A stretch of 64,000 bases of DNA from Bradyrhizobium diazoefficiens (GTDB taxonomy: Bacteria > Pseudomonadota > Alphaproteobacteria > Rhizobiales > Xanthobacteraceae): contig NZ_CP067102.1 of the NCBI RefSeq assembly GCF_016616885.1, forward strand, positions 5,298,501-5,362,500. Direction: 5' to 3'. Made by a program: the position numbers and the translations under genes. This document shows, one piece after another, positions 41,925-49,249 of this stretch. Position 1 is the stretch's first letter. Each line of letters starts with the position of its first letter. The notes beneath the pieces are model-generated. The model searched no databases. It saw only the letters and a program-made list of their open reading frames with translations, and had not been told where the DNA came from.

Positions 41925-44873
41925 TTATGCCGCCGCGATCTGGCAAAGCGTGACCTTAGGCTCCTGCATGCCCGTCGCGGGATCATATCCGTAAGTGGTA
42001 ATGGTGTTTGCACTTTCGCCGAGAACGATCGGATCGGTCCCCTTCGGGTAGGCACTGCGAAGATCCTTGCCTCCCAGCCAGCCGCCGAAATGGAAGGGCA
42101 TCCAGGCGACGCCCTTGCCGACACGCTCGGTGACGAGCGCCTTCATCCTCGCCCTGGAATTGTTCTCGGCCCCCGTGACCCAGACCCAGCCGCCGTCCTT
42201 GACGCCGCGATCAGCGGCATCGGCCGGATTGATCTCGATGAACATGTCCTGCTGCAGTTCGGCAAGCCACGGATTGGTCCGCGTCTCCTCGCCGCCGCCC
42301 TCGTACTCGACCAGACGGCCCGAGGAGAGGATGAGCGGGAACTGCTTGGCAATCCCCTTCTCCACAGCAGCCTTCTGCACCGAGAAGCCGATGTTGGGCA
42401 TGCGGAACTGCTTGGCATCGGGCAGCGTCGGATACTTTTCCACCAGGTCGACGCGAGGCGTGTAGATCGGCTCGCGATGAACCGGAATCGGATCAGGCAG
42501 GCCGAAAGCGTTCATGCGTGCCTTACCGTTGCCATAGGGCACGCAGCCATGCTTGAGCGCGACCCGCTGGATGCCTCCGGACAGATCGAGCGACCACGAC
42601 ACCGAATCCGGATTGGTCGGATTGACCTTCATGATCGTGGCCATCTCCGCTTCGGTGAGATCGGTGTCCCAGCCGAGCTTCTTAAGGCTCGCCAGCGTGA
42701 ATTCGGGATAGCCGTCCTGGATCTCGGAATCCTTGGAGTAAGATTTGTCGGCCAGCATGCTGACCTTGCGCGTGGTCCCGTCTGGCAGCTTCTCCTCGCG
42801 CTCGATGCCGAAGCGCGGCCGGAACGTGCCGCCGCCGTCCATCACCGCGAGATTGGTGTTGTAGAGCAGCGGCGTGCCGGGATGCCGGACCTCCGGCGAG
42901 CCCCAGCACGGCCACGGCAGGCCGTAATAATCGCCGCCGACCTCGGGATCGTCCTTGGGCGCCCGCATCGTCAGCATGTCGAACTTGGCCTGGTTCTTCA
43001 TGTGCGCCTTGAGCCGCTCGGGCGATTGCCCGCAATAGCCGGTCGACCAGCTGCCGCGGTTCATCTCGCGCAGCACATCCTCCGCTTCAGGCAGATTGTT
43101 CTCGACCTTGATCTTCTTGAACATCTGATCGGCGAAGCCGAGCTTCCTGGCCATCAGATAGATGACCTCGAGATCGTCCTTCGATTCGAAGATCGGCTTC
43201 ACGATCTGCTCGCCCCATTGCAGCGAGCGGTTCGAGGCCACGCGTGATCCCTTGCACTCGAATTGCGTGGCGACAGGAAGAATATAGACGCCATCCTTGC
43301 GACCGGCCTCGACGGCGAGCGATGCCCAGGTCGTCGGATGCGGGTCGGCGATGACAAGCAGGTCCAGTGCCTTCATGCCTTTGAGCGATTCAGGAATGCG
43401 GGTGATACTGTTACTGGCGTGTCCCTGAACAAACACGGCACGCACATTGTCCTTCTGTGCGACCTGATCTTTCGGCAGCGTCACCGCCTCGAACCAGCGG
43501 GTCAGCGGAATGCCGGGAGTCTCCATGATCTGCTTGGAATCGAAGCGCGACTTCAAGAAGTCGTAGTCGACCTCCCAGACCCGCGACCAGTGCTTCCACG
43601 CGCCCTCGGCGAGGCCGTAGTAGAACGGCAACGTCACAATATCGAGCCCGACGTCGGTCGCGCCCTGCACATTGTCGTGGCCTCGGAAGATGTTGGCGCC
43701 CATGCCCGGTCCGCCGACGTTGCCGGTCAAGAGCAACAGGATGCAGCTCGCCCTCACATTGGCGGTGCCGACGGTCTTCTGGGTCTGGCCCATGGCCCAG
43801 ATCAGCGTCGACGGCTTCTCGGTCGCGAACATCTTGGCGACCCGCTTGAGCTGTTCGCCGGGAATGCCAGTGACGCGCTCGACCTCTTGCGGATTCCATT
43901 TCTCCACTTCCTTGCGGAGATCATCGAAGCCGTAGACGCGCTGCTGGATGAACTCCTTGTCCTCCCAACCGTTCTGGAGGATGTGCCACATGATGCCATG
44001 GAGCACCGGAATGTCGGTGCCCGGTCGCATCCGCACATATTCCGTCGCGTGCGCCGCGGTGCGCGTCATGCGCGGGTCGATGACGATGAAGTTGGCCTTT
44101 TGCAGCTCTTTGCCCTCGAGCAGATGCTGCAACGAAACCGGATGCGCCTCGGCCGGATTGCCGCCCATGATCATCTGGGTCTTGGCATTGCGAATATCGT
44201 TGTAGCTGTTGGTCATCGCGCCGTAGCCCCAGGTATTGGCGACGCCGGTGACGGTGGTTGAATGGCAGATGCGTGCCTGATGGTCGGTGTTGTTGGTGCC
44301 CCAGAACGCCCCGAGCTTGCGGAACAGGTAGGCGCCTTCGTTGGTCATCTTGGCCGAGCCGAGCCAATAGACGGAATCGGGACCCGATTTTTCGCGAACC
44401 TCGAGGATCTTGTCGCCGATCTCGTTGATCGCAGTGTCCCAGGAGACGCGCGTCCATTGCCCGTTCACAAGCTTCATCGGATAGCGCAAACGCCGCTCGC
44501 TGTGCACCAGCTCGCGCACGGAAGCACCTTTTGCGCAATGAGATCCACGATTGATGGGGGACTCCCAGCTCGGCTCCTGGCCGATCCAGACCCCGTTCAA
44601 CACCTCCGCAGTCACGGTGCATCCGACCGAACAATGCGTACAGATGTTTTTCTTGACGGTGGCGCCGGCGGTCAAAGGACCCGCCATAGCCGCTTCCGCC
44701 TTGCGCACGCCGGAAACCGGCATGATCCCGAGTGCCGCGAGCGCGCCACCCGCAAGACCGGACCGCTGCAGGAAGGTGCGGCGATCGAGACCGGTGGTCT
44801 GGCTTGCCAGGGTGTTCGCGACCGAGCCGCGGCGTTCGGATCCGGAACGCTCTTGTGTTCGCTTGATAAGCAC
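41925..44873 (-). CDS. Formate dehydrogenase alpha subunit, Cys-type, Tat-exported
   Basis: A 982-residue molybdopterin (or tungsten) enzyme that oxidises formate to CO2. The Tat signal is LDRRTFLQRSGLAGG (RR 31-32). The [4Fe-4S] cysteines are C78, C81, C85 and C113. The metal ligand is C203 in ARICHSTTVTG, where selenoenzymes carry Sec, so no selenocysteine machinery is needed. The following GNVGGPGMGANIFRGHDN and the C-terminal dinucleotide-binding domain are intact. It is exported to the periplasm with the beta subunit and linked to quinone by the gamma subunit. Confidence 0.96.
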   Translation of the reverse strand: MLIKRTQERSGSERRGSVANTLASQTTGLDRRTFLQRSGLAGGALAALGIMPVSGVRKAEAAMAGPLTAGATVKKNICTHCSVGCTVTAEVLNGVWIGQEPSWESPINRGSHCAKGASVRELVHSERRLRYPMKLVNGQWTRVSWDTAINEIGDKILEVREKSGPDSVYWLGSAKMTNEGAYLFRKLGAFWGTNNTDHQARICHSTTVTGVANTWGYGAMTNSYNDIRNAKTQMIMGGNPAEAHPVSLQHLLEGKELQKANFIVIDPRMTRTAAHATEYVRMRPGTDIPVLHGIMWHILQNGWEDKEFIQQRVYGFDDLRKEVEKWNPQEVERVTGIPGEQLKRVAKMFATEKPSTLIWAMGQTQKTVGTANVRASCILLLLTGNVGGPGMGANIFRGHDNVQGATDVGLDIVTLPFYYGLAEGAWKHWSRVWEVDYDFLKSRFDSKQIMETPGIPLTRWFEAVTLPKDQVAQKDNVRAVFVQGHASNSITRIPESLKGMKALDLLVIADPHPTTWASLAVEAGRKDGVYILPVATQFECKGSRVASNRSLQWGEQIVKPIFESKDDLEVIYLMARKLGFADQMFKKIKVENNLPEAEDVLREMNRGSWSTGYCGQSPERLKAHMKNQAKFDMLTMRAPKDDPEVGGDYYGLPWPCWGSPEVRHPGTPLLYNTNLAVMDGGGTFRPRFGIEREEKLPDGTTRKVSMLADKSYSKDSEIQDGYPEFTLASLKKLGWDTDLTEAEMATIMKVNPTNPDSVSWSLDLSGGIQRVALKHGCVPYGNGKARMNAFGLPDPIPVHREPIYTPRVDLVEKYPTLPDAKQFRMPNIGFSVQKAAVEKGIAKQFPLILSSGRLVEYEGGGEETRTNPWLAELQQDMFIEINPADAADRGVKDGGWVWVTGAENNSRARMKALVTERVGKGVAWMPFHFGGWLGGKDLRSAYPKGTDPIVLGESANTITTYGYDPATGMQEPKVTLCQIAAA

Positions 44874-44885
44874 GGGCAGCCTCCC

Positions 44886-45095
44886 TCAGGCGGGATAGCG
44901 GTTGACGCGGTAATAGGCCTTCACGTGATCGGATTCCTTGTAGCGCGCCTTACGCTTCTCATCGTTGGTCTCGCTGTCGGCTTGCGCGGAGCCGACGAGT
45001 GGCGTCGCCAGTGAGGCGCCAGCGCCCACCGTGCCGATGCCAACCTTGCGGAGGAAGTCGCGCCGTCCGACGATCGCTTTCTTTTCATCGCTCAT
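44886..45095 (-). CDS. Formate dehydrogenase region Tat-signal small protein
   Basis: A 69-residue protein with a twin-arginine signal (VGRRDFLRKVGIGTVGAGAS) and a short polar tail ending HVKAYYRVNRYPA. Proteins of this kind regularly precede FDH alpha genes in proteobacteria; a role in export or assembly is supposed. GGGAGAG stands before ATG 45095, and the alpha gene follows in 12 bases. Confidence 0.88.
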   Translation of the reverse strand: MSDEKKAIVGRRDFLRKVGIGTVGAGASLATPLVGSAQADSETNDEKRKARYKESDHVKAYYRVNRYPA

Positions 45096-45124
45096 CGCAT
45101 CTCTCCCGGACCAGCCTGAGCTGG

Positions 45125-45916
45125 TCACTTGGCGAACGAGAAGGCTTGCCTCTCGATCTCGATAAACCGACGGCCGAGCGTGCCGACCGCGCGATAGAAC
45201 TTTGCGCTTGCCGCCTGCTCCATGTCAGCGAACAGACGTTCCATCCAGGGCGAAACGTGTTTTTCGAACAGCGCGCGCTGCGCATCGGACGGCGATTGCA
45301 AGCGGCCGTCAGCCATTCCGGCCATGATCTCGCATAGAATGGCGGCATGATCTTCGGGTTCCGAATTTCTCTCTACGCACGCGATGCCGAGCGCCGCGAG
45401 ATCGGATCGCAAGCGGGACAGCGGCCGTTCGTTGAGGAATCCGGTCAGATAGTAGGAGGCATAGGGCAGCAACTCACCGCGGCCGAGACCAACGAAAAGA
45501 TCAAAATATTCGCGTTCGATCTGAGCTGCGGTCGCGCACGAGGCGGCTTCCGCCAAGGCCGCGTGAGCCTGACCGAGCGGCGTGGCGTCTCCGTCCAGGC
45601 CCGCGAGCCGAGAGAGCAAGCTCTTCGACGGCGCAGCCGCGAGCAAGGCGGCGAGAAGGGCATATTCCTGCGCACGCGCGACATCGATTGGATCAACCCT
45701 GTCCTGCGAGACGGTGCGCTCGTCATAATGATCAGGATAGAGATCAGGCCGGAGCTCGGCGCGGGGAACACCCGTTGCAGCTTCCACCGCAATCACCCGC
45801 TGAGCGGGTATCTTGCTCCAGTTCGAAACCGAGGGCTGGCTGATGCGGATTTTGCGCGCAAGCTGGGCCACGCCGCCTGCGGCGTCGATGGCGCGATCAA
45901 GCCCGGCGTCACGCAT
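45125..45916 (-). CDS. TorD-family chaperone fused to a Cro/YdaS-like HTH domain
   Basis: A 263-residue protein with two parts. Residues about 5-60 form a Cro-like HTH (AGGVAQLARKIRISQPSVSN, SKIPAQRVIAVEAATGVPRAELRPDLYP). Residues about 80-255 form a TorD/DmsD helical chaperone domain (EREYFDLFVGLGRGELLPYASYYLTGF, then EPEDHAAILCEIMAGM). TorD proteins bind the Tat signal of molybdoenzymes until cofactor is loaded. ATG 45916 has GGGAGG upstream; earlier ATGs at 45931 and 45976 do not. The fusion suggests that free chaperone may also control transcription of the fdh genes. Confidence 0.9.
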   Translation of the reverse strand: MRDAGLDRAIDAAGGVAQLARKIRISQPSVSNWSKIPAQRVIAVEAATGVPRAELRPDLYPDHYDERTVSQDRVDPIDVARAQEYALLAALLAAAPSKSLLSRLAGLDGDATPLGQAHAALAEAASCATAAQIEREYFDLFVGLGRGELLPYASYYLTGFLNERPLSRLRSDLAALGIACVERNSEPEDHAAILCEIMAGMADGRLQSPSDAQRALFEKHVSPWMERLFADMEQAASAKFYRAVGTLGRRFIEIERQAFSFAK

Positions 45917-46046
45917 AGGGACCTCCCGCATGAGACCCGAGTGACTGATTTTGCTTGCGTAACAAAGCGCTAACAAGCGTAGACCCGGTTCCTCAGGCGG
46001 TCAATCGTCGACACATAGGTTCAGGCTATAGCCTTTGGTCGCAACA

Positions 46047-46655
46047 TCAGCGAGGCAGCGCACCGCCATGTGTGCGGCGCCGAACTTCATGTGCTTCCGT
46101 GGTCGGTTGCGGTGCGACGGAAGCCGCGGTCTCGGTGATGACCGCTTGAGCGGGCTCCTCGGTAAGCAGAGCGGTGTGCACCAGGTCCGCACTCGGAAGG
46201 TCCGAGGACTCTTGCAACGCTGTCGGCGTGTCAGGCAGAGCCTCTGCGGCGTTACGCAGGCCGCCGACGATCCGGTCGACCCAGGCGGCCAGCTCCGCCT
46301 GCGAGCAATCGAGCGGTCCGAACCCCGGCATGGCATTCGGATCGTTGAAATCCCAGGCGTTCTCGGCAAGCCCTATGAAATCGCGGATCGCCGGATCGGC
46401 CGACCAGGCGCGGCGAAGAGCCATATGCATCAATTCCTGCGGAACACCTTTGCGCAGGAACGCGGTGACATCGGTCGCGGCCGTGATCGCATCAATCGGC
46501 GGCAAGCTGCCGAGATCCACGTCCGGTTCGGCCTCGGCCCCCGGGCATGGCACCGAAGCCTCGCCGGCAGGCTCGGCTGTCTCCGCCGGCGGCGCATCCG
46601 ATTTTGACGCGCGCTTGCGGCGCGACCAACGTGCGAGGAATTCTTGCTCAGTCAT
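46047..46655 (-). CDS. DUF3306 protein of formate dehydrogenase cluster
   Basis: A 202-residue protein with the family start EFLARWSRRKR and the core FLRKGVPQELMHMALRRAWSADP, as in DUF3306. Middle and C-terminal parts are Ala/Pro/Glu-rich and likely disordered. The function is unknown, but the family is confined to FDH-type clusters. Its ATG overlaps the DUF3305 stop (ATGA). Confidence 0.88.
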   Translation of the reverse strand: MTEQEFLARWSRRKRASKSDAPPAETAEPAGEASVPCPGAEAEPDVDLGSLPPIDAITAATDVTAFLRKGVPQELMHMALRRAWSADPAIRDFIGLAENAWDFNDPNAMPGFGPLDCSQAELAAWVDRIVGGLRNAAEALPDTPTALQESSDLPSADLVHTALLTEEPAQAVITETAASVAPQPTTEAHEVRRRTHGGALPR

Positions 46656-47161
46656 TCTTGCCCGCCTTCATGCTGCCGACGTGCCAGCGCCTCGGGATCG
46701 GCGCGCCGTCGCTCGCGTTTGACGAACTCCCTCTCGACGTGGTGTTCGGCGATGAAGCTTTCAATCACCTCGCGCACCGTCTCGGGCATGGGTACGGCTT
46801 CAACCAGATTGTCGGCGGCCTCGGTAAACCCCTCACCTTCCGCGGGATCAGCGGTCACGGCGGCGATCGCATAAGGCCACGGTCCCTCGGACGGGCTCAA
46901 GACCACCCAGATGCTCGGCGTGCCCGCAACGTTGTCGCGGTAACGCGCGGTTTCCGAGGCGTACAGATCAACCGTTGCGCTGCCGGCATAGAACCAGGTC
47001 GCGCTGCCCTGTTCGCGCAAGATCGTCCAGGGCTCCGTCTCCGGTTCGTCCGGCAACACGGCGGCGCTCCGCCAGATGAAATCCACCCAGGGCGAATCCG
47101 CCTTGCGCCGTTCGACGACGATGCCGACGGGGATGCGCAGGAGTGGCAGGGCCGCGCTCAT
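46652..47161 (-). CDS. DUF3305 protein of formate dehydrogenase cluster
   Basis: A 169-residue protein with the DUF3305 opening (IPVGIVVERRKADSPWVDFIWR) in its first 30 residues. No catalytic motif is seen. It is translationally coupled to DUF6352 (upstream) and DUF3306 (downstream), which fits a joint accessory role. Confidence 0.88.
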   Translation of the reverse strand: MSAALPLLRIPVGIVVERRKADSPWVDFIWRSAAVLPDEPETEPWTILREQGSATWFYAGSATVDLYASETARYRDNVAGTPSIWVVLSPSEGPWPYAIAAVTADPAEGEGFTEAADNLVEAVPMPETVREVIESFIAEHHVEREFVKRERRRADPEALARRQHEGGQE

Positions 47162-48165
47162 GAGATGGTCTCCAGGCGCCTGATCGGGAGTCCCGTCAAC
47201 AGGTTCTGCGGTTTCATGCGGAGCTTCCGGTCGGCGGTCATCGCCAGGATCAGATAGACCGGCTCGCCCCGCAGGGTCTCCAGGACGAGGCCAGGATCCG
47301 CAAAGGTCAGGCGAAACAGCGACAGCACGCGCGCTACGCTGGGCCCGTCAAGCTCCTCGCCGTGCCAAAGCCGATCGCCCATCCCGGTGGCATCAGCGTC
47401 CAACCCGATATACCAGGTCAGCGTCACCTCGCCTCGTTCCGTCAGCGGTTCAATGGCTACGTCGATCCCGAGCAGATGGGAGACCCAGCGCGTCATTACC
47501 TGCGCCAGCGCGCGGGACCCTCGCCCACCCGCGGTAAGATCGAAGGCCATATCGAACTGGTCGCTGCGTTCCCAATAACTCCCGGCGTTTTCCTCGCTCA
47601 ACACGTCGAGCTGGGCGTCCGTCTTGGCCCCCAGCATCGAGATCAGCGACAAGATAGGCGTCGGGCTGCGACCGCCGACGACCTCATCATCGCCGAGCAG
47701 CAAGGCTTGTTCATGCGGAAGGATCCGCTGCGGCCGGAAGAACAGCTCGGCGGCCCGCACCACGAATGCATCGTCGGTGCCATCAAGTGCATTGCGCAGG
47801 ATCACGTGCATGAGCTGGTTGATGAACAGCGGCGGCAGGTCGTTTGACCGCGAGCGCAGGGCCCCTAGATACGCCGCTTCGAGCGTCGGGTGCCGCAACA
47901 TGAGATCGCGGAACCCCAGCACCAGGCGCCAGTTCTCCCGCGCGTCCTCATCGGCGATCGCGGCGACCTCGTCGGCTCCGGCTGCCCGGCGCGGATCGGC
48001 AAGCATCTCACGATGCAGCCTTCGTTCGGCCGGGCACGCGTCCTTCGGCGGCATCAGCTCGGGTCGGGCAAAATATGCCTTCAGGAATTCGTCGGTGACA
48101 CGAAGCCCGCCGCTCTCGTCGCGGTCGAGCAAATGATGGCCGCATGCGATCCAGAAATCGCTCAT
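47158..48165 (-). CDS. DUF6352-type protein of formate dehydrogenase cluster
   Basis: A 335-residue cytoplasmic protein that begins SDFWIACGHHLLD and contains RAAELFFRPQRILPHEQALLLGDDEVV. I assign it to DUF6352 from memory of the cluster. No enzyme motif is visible. Overlaps with both neighbours by four bases show tight co-expression. Confidence 0.8.
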   Translation of the reverse strand: MSDFWIACGHHLLDRDESGGLRVTDEFLKAYFARPELMPPKDACPAERRLHREMLADPRRAAGADEVAAIADEDARENWRLVLGFRDLMLRHPTLEAAYLGALRSRSNDLPPLFINQLMHVILRNALDGTDDAFVVRAAELFFRPQRILPHEQALLLGDDEVVGGRSPTPILSLISMLGAKTDAQLDVLSEENAGSYWERSDQFDMAFDLTAGGRGSRALAQVMTRWVSHLLGIDVAIEPLTERGEVTLTWYIGLDADATGMGDRLWHGEELDGPSVARVLSLFRLTFADPGLVLETLRGEPVYLILAMTADRKLRMKPQNLLTGLPIRRLETIS

Positions 48166-48713
48166 CGGAGGCGCGGCTCCTGGCCCATATCCGCACAGTT
48201 CAGCTCGCTGTTGGGTTCAACATCATCCTCGACTTCCATGAACGAGAATGCCTTGCCATGCCGTTGCCCCTCCCGCAGCTGTAGCCTGCGGAAGGCCTCG
48301 TGGACTTCGCCATGACCTGCCGAACGCTGGACCGCGATGAGCGAGCTGATCGGATGCGTGCAGAGCGACCGCGCAAAGGTGACTTCCTCTTCCGCAGCCG
48401 TCCTCGCAATTGCCATGTCCGGTGCGCCGAACCGATCAACGAGTTGCCTGGCAAGGAGTTCGATCAGCGCCTCGCAATCGTCCTCGGTCGCCGGAACAAT
48501 CTGTGCCAGCGTCGACCATCCCCAGGATTGCACGCCGAGAAAGCCGCTGCGGAAGGCGGCGCGCGCCTTTCCGCCCAGCTTCGCCGGATCCTGATCGCAG
48601 AAGCGGAACGCGCCGGAGACCGCCCATTCGCCCGAGATTGCCGGCACGTCGAACACGAAGGTATCGGAGGCATCGAGCGCGATGGTGCGCAGAAGTTTCG
48701 CAGCCCTTTTCAC
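48162..48713 (-). CDS. DUF6505-type protein of formate dehydrogenase cluster
   Basis: A 183-residue protein (LLRTIALDASDTFVFDVPA... and GEWAVSGAFRF) assigned to DUF6505 from memory. The start is one of two adjacent GTG codons; 48713 gives a GTGA overlap with the previous stop. The C-terminal SELNCADMGQEPRLR is polar. Function unknown. Confidence 0.75.
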   Translation of the reverse strand: MKRAAKLLRTIALDASDTFVFDVPAISGEWAVSGAFRFCDQDPAKLGGKARAAFRSGFLGVQSWGWSTLAQIVPATEDDCEALIELLARQLVDRFGAPDMAIARTAAEEEVTFARSLCTHPISSLIAVQRSAGHGEVHEAFRRLQLREGQRHGKAFSFMEVEDDVEPNSELNCADMGQEPRLR

Positions 48714-49192
48714 CACCCAGGCCCTCCGAGATCAGGATCGAGCCAGGATGGCGCGGCGAGCGCCTTGGCAAGGTCTGCCCGCTCGCTCGTGTCACTGGCG
48801 ATGCGGCGCGTGAGCAGATCGCCGCGATCATCGATGCTTTGAACCGCCTGCCGTTCGCGGGGCATCCGGCCGAGATAGTCGCGCGCGACGCTGTCAAATC
48901 CATCGACCTGCCAGCTGTCGATCGCCCGCATCAGGTGCCGCGCAAAGCTCTCCGTCAACTGTCCCGCGCCGGTCGGCGGCTCATCCTCGTCGGCGGACGC
49001 GGGCCAGCCCAGCGGCGTGCCGGCACCCCTTTCGGGTGCAATGCGGCATGCATGGGCAAACGCGTCTCCGCTCTCGCGCAATCGGACCAAGCTAAAGGGC
49101 GGCGGCAATTGGATCGGTTCCGCCGTGGAAACGTGGCTGGTTGGGATGGACCGCAGGACGGCCTCCATTTTCCCCTTTTTCCCGATTGACAA
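48710..49192 (-). CDS. Biotin/lipoate-ligase-like protein, internally shortened
   Basis: A 160-residue protein with the segments of the biotin/lipoate-ligase-like (DUF4444) proteins found in FDH clusters: LPPPFSLVRLRESGDAFAHAC, LGWPASADEDEPP and ESFARHLMRAIDSWQ..GFDSVARDYLGR. In the full family (about 240 residues, from memory) these blocks are separated by longer stretches; here they abut, with joints after ERGAGT and after DEDEPP. Both joints are in frame. The ligase core, including the lysine-containing middle part, seems to be missing, so activity is doubtful. First gene of the leftward fdh operon, divergent from the 4Fe-4S gene. Confidence 0.7.
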   Translation of the reverse strand: MSIGKKGKMEAVLRSIPTSHVSTAEPIQLPPPFSLVRLRESGDAFAHACRIAPERGAGTPLGWPASADEDEPPTGAGQLTESFARHLMRAIDSWQVDGFDSVARDYLGRMPRERQAVQSIDDRGDLLTRRIASDTSERADLAKALAAPSWLDPDLGGPGW

Positions 49193-49249
49193 TATTTATA
49201 CGAGGCAAAGGATCGGTGCGAGTCCGTCATTCGTCGCCTCTCGGGAGGG

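Noticed and set aside
41604..43247. Plus-strand frame of 547 codons opposite FDH alpha and beta
   Set aside because: Antisense of well-supported Fe-S and molybdopterin genes.
41925..44873. Selenocysteine at the formate dehydrogenase active site
   Set aside because: The position is a normal Cys codon (C203) and the frame has no internal TGA.
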